Assembly: GCA_017443465.1 (NCBI GenBank)
Contig: JAFRXO010000009.1
Span: forward strand, 1 to 64,000
Direction: 5' to 3'
Source of the DNA: Bacteroidales bacterium
GTDB taxonomy: Bacteria > Bacteroidota > Bacteroidia > Bacteroidales > UBA932
DNA: 64,000 bases
A model generated the notes under the pieces. That model made no database searches. It saw only the letters and a list, made by a program, of their open reading frames with translations, and had not been told where the DNA came from. A program made the translations under genes and the position numbers. Of this stretch, positions 9,847 to 18,485 are shown piece after piece. Position 1 is the stretch's first letter; every line of letters starts with the position of its first letter.

Positions 9847-10881
9847 ATGATTATGAAAAAGAGAATATTCACAGTTTTGGCCTGTGCTCTTGCGCTTGTA
9901 TCCTGCCACAACTTTGATAAGGATTTCCCGGACTACGACTACACTACGGGTTACTTCCCGTATCAGTTCCCTGTTAGGACTCTCGTTCTTGGAGACGACA
10001 TCTTCCCGAACGACAACGACAATGCCGGCAAGTTCGTGATCTCCGCTGCCATGGGCGGTGTGTACAAGAACAGCAAGGATAGGAACATCAGCTTCAGGGT
10101 AGACGAGAGCCTGTGCAACGGCGTGGGCTTCAACGCAAGTTCCCCCATCAAGGCCCTTCCGTCCTCTTACTACACGCTGAGCAACACCAGCCAGATCACC
10201 ATCCCCAAGGGAGAGTACCACGGTGGAGTCACCGTCCAGCTGACGGACGCCTTCTTCAACGACCCCGATGCGATCAAGAACACCTACGTGGTCCCGTTGG
10301 TCATGACTGGTACCTCCGACCTGGACAGCCTCCTGGTGGGTGCTTCCGATGAGGCCAATCCAGACAGGCGTTTCTCCGACCAGTGGGTCGTCGCTCCAAA
10401 GGATTTTACGATGTTCGGCGTCAAGTTCATCACCGAGCTCCACGGCAACTGGCTCCACTACGGGTCCGCCACCATCGGTTCCGAGAAGGTCGAGTACAAG
10501 GCGGCTGATGATCTCACCCACGATGTCGGCAACAACGAAGTCGTGAAGCTGGTCACTACGGGAAGGCACACCACCACTCTGACTCAGAACCTCAAGGGTT
10601 CAATGAACGACGTGAGCGCCACCCTCGTGTTCACCCAGAACGGGGAGAGTGTGACCATCAGCGCCCCGGCGGATGCAGACTACACTGTAACCGGAAGCGG
10701 CTCCTACAAGAAGACTGATTTGAACGACGCCTACAACAGCTGGGGTAACAAGCAGAGGGGTATGATTACCTACTCCTTCACCCTGACTGCTGCTGATGGC
10801 AGAGTTTACAAGGCCAATGATGTCCTCGTATCACGTGACCGTGCCGTAACGCTTGAGACCTACACCCCGGTAGCTCTGTAA
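9847..10881 (+). CDS. DUF1735-type surface lipoprotein, probable glycan-binding protein
   Basis: This is a 344-residue lipoprotein with signal MKKRIFTVLACALALVSC; a start six bases downstream of the given one (MKK) is equally possible. The segment GYFPYQFPVRTLVLGDD after the Cys, followed by the immunoglobulin-like region with KNSKDRNISFRVD and the central YVVPLVMTGTSDLDSLL, is what I recognise from DUF1735-containing proteins encoded beside SusC/SusD pairs. The C-terminal half resembles the DUF4361-type second domain, though I am less sure of that. Proteins of this type are thought to sit on the cell surface and bind or present glycan. It is the last gene of the five-gene operon, and a strong terminator follows. 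Confidence 0.8.
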   Translation: MIMKKRIFTVLACALALVSCHNFDKDFPDYDYTTGYFPYQFPVRTLVLGDDIFPNDNDNAGKFVISAAMGGVYKNSKDRNISFRVDESLCNGVGFNASSPIKALPSSYYTLSNTSQITIPKGEYHGGVTVQLTDAFFNDPDAIKNTYVVPLVMTGTSDLDSLLVGASDEANPDRRFSDQWVVAPKDFTMFGVKFITELHGNWLHYGSATIGSEKVEYKAADDLTHDVGNNEVVKLVTTGRHTTTLTQNLKGSMNDVSATLVFTQNGESVTISAPADADYTVTGSGSYKKTDLNDAYNSWGNKQRGMITYSFTLTAADGRVYKANDVLVSRDRAVTLETYTPVAL

Positions 10882-10905
10882 GAGACGGTTTATTCTGAAA
10901 CGCAA

Positions 10906-10933
10906 GGTCCCCGCTGGGTTTCCAGCGGGGACC
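10906..10933 (+). terminator. Intrinsic terminator closing the SusC/SusD operon
   Basis: A perfect 12-bp stem (GGTCCCCGCTGG with CCAGCGGGGACC) encloses a GTTT loop and is followed by TCTGTTTAT. It lies between convergent genes, 24 bases after the lipoprotein stop and 28 bases before the end of the heparinase-like gene, and may act in both directions. Confidence 0.8.
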
Positions 10934-10961
10934 TCTGTTTATACACAACTACACTTGTCTC

Positions 10962-13900
10962 TTACCTCTTAGAAAGAGTAGTAACGAATGTAACGGTAGT
11001 GCCCTTGGGAACGATAGCGGTGTAACCGGCGATAGTGTATCCGGAATTATCACCATTCCACAAAGCTTCTGTCCTCTTAGGCTCCCAGGCAGAAGGCCTC
11101 TTGGGCTCCCAGGTGGTGTAATTGACAGCCACGGAAGAAGAAGACGGGACAGCCTTAAGCGACAAGCCTTTGCCGCTGCGGGTCAAAGTCTCGCCATCAG
11201 ATCCCTTCTGGACCGTGGCAGCAGTCAGCATCCTCCACTGCATCTTCGCATCCGTCCCGTTAAGGGCCGTGACCTCATCGGTAATTATCAGATCGGCCCC
11301 GACGAGGCGGATCGACCTCTTCACAGAAGCGGCCTGCCCCTTGAAAACAGGAGTAAGGTCCATCTTGACACCAAGTGAAGAGGCATCAGTGTACCTCTCT
11401 ACAATCGTAGCCTTTCCGGTAACATCGTGGTCGGTATCATGCGTCTTGCTGACGCTCCCGTCGTTATTCTCGAATGTCAACGTGCTGTGTGCCAGGTTGT
11501 TCATCCTGAAGAACTCCCAGCGCAGGGACTTCTGCGACATTGTCCAGTAACTGCCTCCTGCTGCCGCAGTCAGGTTCTCAGCCTGAGCGTAATCCGGCCT
11601 CTGAAGGTCATCAGACCAGCGCACTCCCTGGGACTCATAGACGAATGAACCAACATCCATATGTCCGTGAGGCCCGTTCGCAGCACCGCCCTTGAATCCG
11701 AAATAATAGTCCGAAGCATTGAATTTCCATCCGGTGTGGACCATGGCGACAGGCACTAGGCCTTCTCCAACCCACATATTGGATGACGGGAACGGAAGGT
11801 TGGAAGCATCGAAACTGAAGTCCATGATCATACCTGGAATCACCGGGAGGAGCCTGTTGGCAGAATACTTGCCATCATTCAGGAGCCTGATCTCATTGGC
11901 GAGAAGGGCAGCGTTTCCGCTCTTTGCAGCAAACCACCACATCGGGATATTCATTGACTCCTTGGCGCTTCCACCGTCAGCAAACGAGAAATTCCCTCCG
12001 CAAGCGCTGCCCATGAAGAGCATGAACTCTCCTGTCTTCATGAAACCGTTAATAGCAGAAAGACCATGGTCGTTTCCGAAGGCCTTTATCAGCATTTCAT
12101 TAAGGCAGATCTGATAGGAAGTTCCGTACTCCCAATAGCCATAGCCCTCACCATAGTTTCCGTCAGGAGAATACATCTGCTCGACAGCTACAGCATTGGA
12201 AACCAGAGCATTCTCAATGACTTGTGCCGCATTTGCCTTATCCTGGGGATAGGTAGCGATGGCGGCAGCAGTAATACCGGCGTTGCACACTGAATTCCAG
12301 TTATTCTTAGTGGTCTGCGTCGCATTCTTTCCGCTCTTATCATTCAGGGCCGTGTTCACTCCATAATTGCTGAGCGCCTTGCGCACCGCCAGGCGGGTGT
12401 CATAGTCCAGGTCGTAGTACAGCCAGTCATATGCAATGGCGACTCCGAGAGCCATCTCACCCGTGTCAAGATAATGAGACGGATGCCAGTCCGGGAACTG
12501 ACGGCACACAATATCCAGGGTCTCCTTGACCTTATTGAGATAAATCTGCTCTCCTGTCATCCGATAGGCGTAACTGCAGAACAAAAGCCTCTTCACGACA
12601 AGCCTCGAAACGGAAAGCAGGCGCTTGTTCGAAGCATCGAGCGTGTAAGTGATAGCAGATGAAGATGTGGTCTCGCCTGAAGCATATGAAATGATCAGGT
12701 CATTCAGCTTTGCAAGCATAGGCCAGGAGGCCTTGTCCTTCACCCGCTCCGCGAGTTTTTCGAAATCGCCCTTGCGCATCATGATGCGCGGATGCCCCAT
12801 TCCCTTCAGGACAGAATAGTCATATGACTTGACAACGTCGGCGGCCGGATCTTCGGCCTCCTCCAGGAATGAAGTCCTGAAAGTAATAGCACGGCTGCTG
12901 CGCAGCGTGGTGCTTCCACAGGTCACGAATGCACGGCATTCATATTCCTTGTCCGGGTCGAGGCCGTTGAGAGTGCAGCTGAAATTCTCTGCAGGAGAAC
13001 TGCAGACCGCCTGGCTCCACGTCGTTGCTGTCTTGAGCTTGTACTCGAAACCGCAGGTGAATTTAGTTGCATCGAAGAACGGAAGGGCATCGAATGAACC
13101 GCTGACGGTAGCCTGGGTAAGATCGAAGGGGTCAACCCTGACTCCATTGGTCGTCACACCCTGGGCAGAGAACACCAGGGGATCGGTAGAAGACATGTAG
13201 AACACCCTCAGTTCCAAGATGTTCGTCTCTCCTCCACCGGAAACTATCCGGTAAGGCATGCCGTTGGTCCCCCTGAACTTCCAGGTCAGCTCAGCACCCT
13301 TGGCCAGAGTGGCCGTGGACATCTCGCCGCCCTCGACATCGTTACCCTTCGAATCGGTAATCCTGAGCTTTCCAAGGTCTGAAGTCTTGGCGGTCTTGCC
13401 GTCAGACTGAAACTCGCCGTTAGTGGCTGCGGTTATGGTAATCTTGTACACCGCAAGTCCTTCCCTGCCTGGAACCTCAAGATAAGAACCGGCAGAAGAA
13501 CCGAACCTGAAACCGGTGTGGTTCGTAGGTGCTACATAGCTGCTTCCAAGAGCCGCCTCATTGTCGGCATATTTGCTGCCGTCATAGTCCAGATAGAGGA
13601 CGAAATCCCCGACACCCTTCAGCGTCATGGGAGTACGAACCTTCATGTAGTTCACCTGACGTGCATCCTTGTACCCTGTCGGGAATGGATTGGATGCAGG
13701 CTCGGAGAACGGCCAGAGGAAGGTGGTGCCGCTCTCCTTGAGGAATTCCAGGACGGCGACATTCTCCCACAAGAGAGAACCAGCATCGATAGTACCCAGA
13801 TCGGCAATCGTGGAACGCTCAACTTTGATCGGAGTAGTATCAGACCATATAGCCTCTTTCCCCTCTGAATTGGTGAATATGATCTTGACACCGCGGGACA

Positions 13901-14645
13901 GTTCCTGGGGCGGAATCGAGAAATAATAGGTCCCGCCGCTCTCGAAGGTTCCGTTCGAAGGCCTCAGCCACACCGAATACGCGGACTTCTTGTCCACATA
14001 TGATGCAATCTCCGGGTCGTTGCCGGAGTCCATGATGACCTTGGCCACGCCGCCGAAACGGGTGCCGTCCGGAGTACGGAGAGTAGCCTTTGTGATTCCC
14101 GTGCCGTTAAGGGTAAAACGCACGAGTCCTCCGACATTCTGGAAAGCCAGCTTGTCATCGGTTGATGTGCAGACCGCTGCCGTGGCCGTCGGGTCGAAAC
14201 TCCCGTTCACCGCTGTCTGCTCGCAAGGGAAATGTATGCTCAATGTGTCAGGGACACTCTCGCTCTTTCCCAGGGAAAAGCCGGTAGTCATTCCTGAAGG
14301 ATAGACAGCCCTATAGAGGGAAGCCTTCTTGCCGTTTCCCGTAAAGGTCCCGTCACCGGCCGATGTTACATATGAATACTGCGAAGTGCTTTTCCCGCAG
14401 AACACGGCGATCCTGTCCCCGGGCTGCCACTTGGCGGAGAGGGGGCCAGACATGGCGGTCTTGGTACCGATCTGCGCTTCAGTGAACTCCTGAATGGTAG
14501 CCGTGAAAGTCAACGGAGTCTCCTGCGGCTGCTCAGGCTGAGGGTCATCAGGCTTTACAACAGGTTTTTCCGTCTCTTTTTCCTTGCTGCATGCCGCGAC
14601 CGCAAGCATGGCAGCTGCAATGAATACGATTTTGTTCAAACGCAT
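10962..14645 (-). CDS. Lipoprotein with fimbrillin-like N terminus and heparinase II/III-type polysaccharide lyase domain
   Basis: A 1227-residue exported lipoprotein (signal ends LAVAAC, then a linker rich in Pro, Gln and Glu). Residues about 45-290 resemble the fimbrillin-like fold (GTKTAMSGPLSAKWQPGDRI). About 295-490 is probably a beta-sandwich and about 490-600 an Fn3-like module. The C-terminal half, from HPRIMMRKGDFEKLAERV near 620, is a heparinase II/III-type alpha-toroid plus beta-sandwich. NNWNSVCNAG (near 781), EGYGYWEYGTSYQ (near 838) and NGPHGHMDVG (near 991) are the likely active-site Asn, Tyr and His segments. Such lyases cleave uronate-containing polysaccharides by beta-elimination. 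A 24-bp tandem duplication near the 3' end repeats the WEPKR motif. It is the last gene of the minus-strand enzyme block, but a -7 box at 14677-14684 suggests it can also be transcribed alone. Exact lyase family and substrate are not assignable by eye. Confidence 0.82.
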   Translation of the reverse strand: MRLNKIVFIAAAMLAVAACSKEKETEKPVVKPDDPQPEQPQETPLTFTATIQEFTEAQIGTKTAMSGPLSAKWQPGDRIAVFCGKSTSQYSYVTSAGDGTFTGNGKKASLYRAVYPSGMTTGFSLGKSESVPDTLSIHFPCEQTAVNGSFDPTATAAVCTSTDDKLAFQNVGGLVRFTLNGTGITKATLRTPDGTRFGGVAKVIMDSGNDPEIASYVDKKSAYSVWLRPSNGTFESGGTYYFSIPPQELSRGVKIIFTNSEGKEAIWSDTTPIKVERSTIADLGTIDAGSLLWENVAVLEFLKESGTTFLWPFSEPASNPFPTGYKDARQVNYMKVRTPMTLKGVGDFVLYLDYDGSKYADNEAALGSSYVAPTNHTGFRFGSSAGSYLEVPGREGLAVYKITITAATNGEFQSDGKTAKTSDLGKLRITDSKGNDVEGGEMSTATLAKGAELTWKFRGTNGMPYRIVSGGGETNILELRVFYMSSTDPLVFSAQGVTTNGVRVDPFDLTQATVSGSFDALPFFDATKFTCGFEYKLKTATTWSQAVCSSPAENFSCTLNGLDPDKEYECRAFVTCGSTTLRSSRAITFRTSFLEEAEDPAADVVKSYDYSVLKGMGHPRIMMRKGDFEKLAERVKDKASWPMLAKLNDLIISYASGETTSSSAITYTLDASNKRLLSVSRLVVKRLLFCSYAYRMTGEQIYLNKVKETLDIVCRQFPDWHPSHYLDTGEMALGVAIAYDWLYYDLDYDTRLAVRKALSNYGVNTALNDKSGKNATQTTKNNWNSVCNAGITAAAIATYPQDKANAAQVIENALVSNAVAVEQMYSPDGNYGEGYGYWEYGTSYQICLNEMLIKAFGNDHGLSAINGFMKTGEFMLFMGSACGGNFSFADGGSAKESMNIPMWWFAAKSGNAALLANEIRLLNDGKYSANRLLPVIPGMIMDFSFDASNLPFPSSNMWVGEGLVPVAMVHTGWKFNASDYYFGFKGGAANGPHGHMDVGSFVYESQGVRWSDDLQRPDYAQAENLTAAAGGSYWTMSQKSLRWEFFRMNNLAHSTLTFENNDGSVSKTHDTDHDVTGKATIVERYTDASSLGVKMDLTPVFKGQAASVKRSIRLVGADLIITDEVTALNGTDAKMQWRMLTAATVQKGSDGETLTRSGKGLSLKAVPSSSSVAVNYTTWEPKRPSAWEPKRTEALWNGDNSGYTIAGYTAIVPKGTTVTFVTTLSKR
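11073..11113 (-). repeat. 24-bp-period tandem duplication inside the lyase gene
   Basis: Two 17-bp blocks differing by one base (11073-11089 and 11097-11113) lie 24 bp apart in frame, giving WEPKRPSAWEPKR in the protein. It looks like a recent in-frame slippage or duplication of eight codons in a C-terminal beta-strand region. Confidence 0.6.
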
Positions 14646-14676
14646 GATTCTCTATTTAATCGTAAAAACAACCAGT

Positions 14677-14684
14677 CAAAGATA
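14677..14684 (-). promoter_or_regulatory. Probable -7 box for the lyase gene
   Basis: On the minus strand this reads TATCTTTG, matching the Bacteroidota -7 consensus TAnnTTTG, 31 bases before the lyase start. No good TTTG -33 element is visible at the usual spacing. Confidence 0.45.
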
Positions 14685-14696
14685 GCTCTTTTTACT

Positions 14697-15731
14697 TTAC
14701 AGTGTACCCTCTGAATAGGCTGTAAGGGTGATTTCCGGGAAATCCGCAAGGAAACGCATGGCAAGATAGCGGGCCCCGAGCGGCGTCGGGTGCACCCCGT
14801 CGGTGTGAAGGCAACCCTCGTACCATGTCCCGTCCGGCGTAGCCCCGACGGCCTCGCTGAAATCCACGTAACGCAGCCCGCTTTCACGTACTGTCTTGTT
14901 GATCAGTTCCTTCGAACGCGTCGGGACCGAAGGGACCGTAGAGAGAACAAGGCATATGCCTTTGTCACGGCATATGGACTTCACCTCCTCAAAGCATGTC
15001 AGCCAGCGTTCATCGGGATCATTCATCCCCAGGCACCATACCAGGAATTTCGGAGTTGCAAGCGCCAGGGCCCTCCTGAGGTCATCAAGCGCGCCTTTGG
15101 AATTCTGCCCGGCAAGGCCGTTGATATAGTAGCCGTCCACATATCCCGCATCTTTCAGGTAACCCGGCCAGCGGGCGCTGTTGATTCCGAAATAACTGTC
15201 GCCGAAAAGCCATATGTCCTTGTCCAGGTCGGCATTCCCGCACGAAAGGCGGACATCGGACAGGACCGTGCCATCGCATATGACCTGGGGACAGCCGTTC
15301 ATGTCCGTAGTTGTCGAGAGGACCTGCCGGAAGGAACTTCCGCCGCTCTGGAGGATGAAATCGGACTTTCCATCAACGCGCTGGCGAATGGATATCACTA
15401 TAAAGTCCTTGACCGTGACACCATGCTCAAAGGATTCTACAAGGGTGTTTTCCTTTTCTCTGGTGTACAGCGAAACTCCCTTTCCGTCAATGACTATCCA
15501 CCTGGCGCGGTAAGACTCGAAGCCCATGCCGATGGTCAGTTTTCCGAAAGACTCCACGCCTGCGATGAAAACCAGGCTATTGCCTTTTTTACTGCAACGC
15601 GGGAACTCCTCAGCCATAAGCTTTTCTCCGCTGAGGAGCCGGTCGCGGGTCACTGTCACGCAACCCGGAACCTTTGCAAAAAGCGGCAGGGCCATCAGGA
15701 CCGCCGCCGCAATCAGGAAAATCTTTTTCAT
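14697..15731 (-). CDS. Secreted SGNH/GDSL hydrolase with N-terminal accessory domain
   Basis: A 344-residue exported protein (signal MKKIFLIAAAVLMALPLFA). Residues about 25-165 form a non-catalytic domain, probably a beta-sandwich. The SGNH hydrolase domain follows: block I WLFGDSYFG near residue 177 carries the nucleophilic Ser, GLAGQNSKG the oxyanion Gly, GMND near 235 the Asn, and DGVHPTPLG near 311 the Asp/His pair. Such enzymes in polysaccharide loci are usually carbohydrate esterases removing acetyl or similar groups. It overlaps the end of the upstream GH28-like/GH105 gene by four bases, so translation is likely coupled and the deacylase role fits the enzyme block. The substrate is inferred only from context. 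Confidence 0.85.
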   Translation of the reverse strand: MKKIFLIAAAVLMALPLFAKVPGCVTVTRDRLLSGEKLMAEEFPRCSKKGNSLVFIAGVESFGKLTIGMGFESYRARWIVIDGKGVSLYTREKENTLVESFEHGVTVKDFIVISIRQRVDGKSDFILQSGGSSFRQVLSTTTDMNGCPQVICDGTVLSDVRLSCGNADLDKDIWLFGDSYFGINSARWPGYLKDAGYVDGYYINGLAGQNSKGALDDLRRALALATPKFLVWCLGMNDPDERWLTCFEEVKSICRDKGICLVLSTVPSVPTRSKELINKTVRESGLRYVDFSEAVGATPDGTWYEGCLHTDGVHPTPLGARYLAMRFLADFPEITLTAYSEGTL

Positions 15732-18475
15732 AAGGTTGAAATATTGTCATTCTCCTCCAGGAAGCGGGAGAGCAGGGCCGCCTGGCTCCCGGCGAGAAGG
15801 TAACACCCTGTCCCGAAGTCCTCGAAATCCGGGATGCGGTCGTAGCTTAGCGGCTGCGCTTCCTTAGGTTCCTTGCCGGTCCCCTGGGAATAGCCGATGA
15901 AGCCGTCCTCATGGATGCATATGCGCTTAAGTCCGTTCCATGCACGCGAGATCACGGGCAGATAGGTCTTGCGGTCAAGCCTTCCGGTCCTGAGGCCCCA
16001 AGACAGACCGCTGATGAACAGGGATGTCCCGGTGGCTTCCGGTCCGCCGAAGTCCTCTGGATCCTCAAGGGAACAGTTCCATGTGCCGTCCGGCCTCTGG
16101 CAGGAAACCAGGGCTTCGCACATTGCCTTGAAGTCTGCCTCATAGACATCCCGGTGCGGAGCGTCCTGCGGAAGTTCGTCAAGGACACGCATATATGCCG
16201 CAAGCACCCAGCCGTTGCCCCTTGCCCAGTAGCAGTCCTTCCCGCCTGGAGTCGTGTAGGGCGGGCAGAAGGAAGCATCCCTCCACCAGAGCCCGTCTTC
16301 GGGGTTCCAGAAGCGGTCGCGGGCCCATTTGTACATCTTCCAGGCCTTTTCGAAGAACTCCGGACGTCCGGCTGTAACTCCATATTTGACCAGCGCAGGC
16401 ATCCCCATCTGTATAGCGTCGATCCAGGTCCAGTCGGCGTCAGACTCATCAGTGGAAAGGATGTTCTCCATACAGGTCTTGACATTGGCAATCATGGCCG
16501 GGTCCTTGAAAATCCTGTAGAGATCGATGTAAGTCTGGCTGCAGCAGTAGTTGTCGGCGTTGCGGGTAAGCGGTTCTCCGTTCCTCATGTTCCAGTCGAA
16601 GGTCTCGCCCCAGCGGCGTGCGTAGTCCAGATAGGAACTCTGGCTGTCAGCCGCGTAAAGGGACATGAGTCCCTCGAAGTAAACGCCTCTGGTCCATATG
16701 TTTCCCTCATATGTCTTGTGCCTTGACGGGAATGGAACAGGCTTGGAGGGGTCTTCGAACATTTTCATGAAGCGGTCATTGACCAGCCTGGTCTGTCCGA
16801 TGATGGTTTCCGAAGAGGGGAGAGGGTTGTACACGGGAATGAGGCTCACTCCGGAGAAAAGCCCGAAGGGCTTGTCATCCAGTTTCTTGATGCGGATTTC
16901 AAGCAGGTTGACACCAGGCCTCAACAGACGTGTGACATCGATCCGGCTTTCATGGGCGTCCGCGCCGAAGACTTCGTCTGCAACTTCTCCGTTAAGTGTA
17001 ACGGTTGCCTTTCCGCGGACAACGCCGAGATCCAGGAACCATCCGTCAGCCGTACGGGTGTCGGCTATTTCTATTGCCGAAGAGTACTCCGCCTCGTCGG
17101 AACCGACTCCGAACCTGGCAAGCGACAAGGCCAGGGTGTCAGTGAAGAAGCGTTTGCCGCCAGCGGCGGGGAAGGACACGCTCCACGCCCTGCCCACGGG
17201 AATGGCTTTTCCATATGTCTGCGTCCGGAGGGTGGAACTGCTCTCGACGCTTATGTTCCTGCAGCTCGCGGGATCGACCAGATATGTGATAAGGTCCTTT
17301 CCGGAAGGACTGTCATAGGTACAGTCGGTGACGCTGATGTCGGATATAGCCGATTTCACTTGTATGAAGTCGCTCCCGGCGCCGCGGACATTGGAAATGT
17401 ATATGTCGTGGATCGCATATGCATCGGCGGGATTCCCGTAGTTCGTGTTGCCGAGCAGGATGACGAACGGACGGCTGAGTGATGTGACCCCCTCGATGGG
17501 GCTGGACGTCAGGTTGTCGATGTATATGTGATGGATTCCGGCGGAATCGCTGCTCCGGATGGCGACTCCCCTGCAGTCGGTCATGATGTTGCTGATGTGG
17601 ATGTCCTCGATGTCGTCTTCGGGACCCGTGTGTGGCTTGCTGGTGACCATGGTGGAGTTGACGTCGCCGCTCTCCCCTTTGCCGCCCTGGAGGGCAGAAA
17701 GGGCTATGGGATCATCTCCGGTCACCGCCTTTATATTGCTTATATTGAAGTGTTTGCACCCTTCCCTGAGGTCGATGCCGTCGGCGTTGAAGACAGATTT
17801 GCGCTTGCCGTCGATCACGCGGACCTCAGGACTGTACAGTTCGAGATTTGTCAGGTCGGCATTCAGGACCCTCTCGAAAGATATGGCCCAGCAGTGGGCG
17901 TTCTCGAGGCGGAAGCCTTCCATCTTCACTCCGTCAACATATGCGAGGAGGATCATTATGTTGCGCCAGTCGCCTCTCTGTTTCAGGCCTTCCTTGCCGG
18001 CGTCGGTGCCGTAGCTGTTCCACCCCGGATTGTGGCTGAGGGAGAAATCTCCCGTGCTGAGGTTCCTGCGTGAGTCTCCGGTGGAACGCGGGTTGTCAGC
18101 TCCGCGGAGCGTGGCTCCGTTCCGTCCTATGATCGAAATGTCTTCCAATTTGCCGGGATCCTTGATGCCTTCACCCACATTGGCGCTGCGGAACATGTTG
18201 TCCCTCGATGCGTCGGTGAGCTGAAGCGTGCAGCCGTCAAGGATCAGGGTGGTGTGGGACGGAAGAGTGATTGCGCGGTCTATTTCCCATATGTCCCCTC
18301 CGCGGGGGTTCCGTGCCGGAATAACCACCTTCTTGCCTGCTGCGGCATCTACGGCGGCCTGGATCCTTTCGGTGTCCGTACCCTCGAAATCCATGGGGCT
18401 GACGTTGCCGCAGGAAGATATAGCCAAGGCGGAAATGAGCGTCAGGAAAATTGTGCTGATGTGGTTTCGTGTCAT
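15728..18475 (-). CDS. Two-enzyme fusion: GH28-like beta-helix plus GH105/GH88-type unsaturated glycuronyl hydrolase
   Basis: A 915-residue lipoprotein. I use the start at 18475 because it gives a lipoprotein signal (MTRNHISTIFLTLISALAIS then SCG) and sits 10 bases after the upstream stop; an ATG 78 codons further upstream would run into that gene. Residues about 30-440 form a right-handed beta-helix with GH28-like NADGIDL (near 232) and TGDDPIAL (near 250). About 455-550 is a galactose-binding-like beta-sandwich (LDLGVVRGKATVTLNGE). About 565-905 is an (alpha/alpha)6 domain of GH105 type with WTWIDAIQMGMPAL, DCYWARGNGWVLAAY (near 752) and RPDGTW. GH105 enzymes remove the unsaturated uronic acid left by lyases, commonly from rhamnogalacturonan. 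The fusion suggests backbone cleavage and trimming by one polypeptide. Overlap with the downstream SGNH esterase supports a shared substrate. Confidence 0.85.
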   Translation of the reverse strand: MTRNHISTIFLTLISALAISSCGNVSPMDFEGTDTERIQAAVDAAAGKKVVIPARNPRGGDIWEIDRAITLPSHTTLILDGCTLQLTDASRDNMFRSANVGEGIKDPGKLEDISIIGRNGATLRGADNPRSTGDSRRNLSTGDFSLSHNPGWNSYGTDAGKEGLKQRGDWRNIMILLAYVDGVKMEGFRLENAHCWAISFERVLNADLTNLELYSPEVRVIDGKRKSVFNADGIDLREGCKHFNISNIKAVTGDDPIALSALQGGKGESGDVNSTMVTSKPHTGPEDDIEDIHISNIMTDCRGVAIRSSDSAGIHHIYIDNLTSSPIEGVTSLSRPFVILLGNTNYGNPADAYAIHDIYISNVRGAGSDFIQVKSAISDISVTDCTYDSPSGKDLITYLVDPASCRNISVESSSTLRTQTYGKAIPVGRAWSVSFPAAGGKRFFTDTLALSLARFGVGSDEAEYSSAIEIADTRTADGWFLDLGVVRGKATVTLNGEVADEVFGADAHESRIDVTRLLRPGVNLLEIRIKKLDDKPFGLFSGVSLIPVYNPLPSSETIIGQTRLVNDRFMKMFEDPSKPVPFPSRHKTYEGNIWTRGVYFEGLMSLYAADSQSSYLDYARRWGETFDWNMRNGEPLTRNADNYCCSQTYIDLYRIFKDPAMIANVKTCMENILSTDESDADWTWIDAIQMGMPALVKYGVTAGRPEFFEKAWKMYKWARDRFWNPEDGLWWRDASFCPPYTTPGGKDCYWARGNGWVLAAYMRVLDELPQDAPHRDVYEADFKAMCEALVSCQRPDGTWNCSLEDPEDFGGPEATGTSLFISGLSWGLRTGRLDRKTYLPVISRAWNGLKRICIHEDGFIGYSQGTGKEPKEAQPLSYDRIPDFEDFGTGCYLLAGSQAALLSRFLEENDNISTL

Positions 18476-18485
18476 AATCAAGGTT

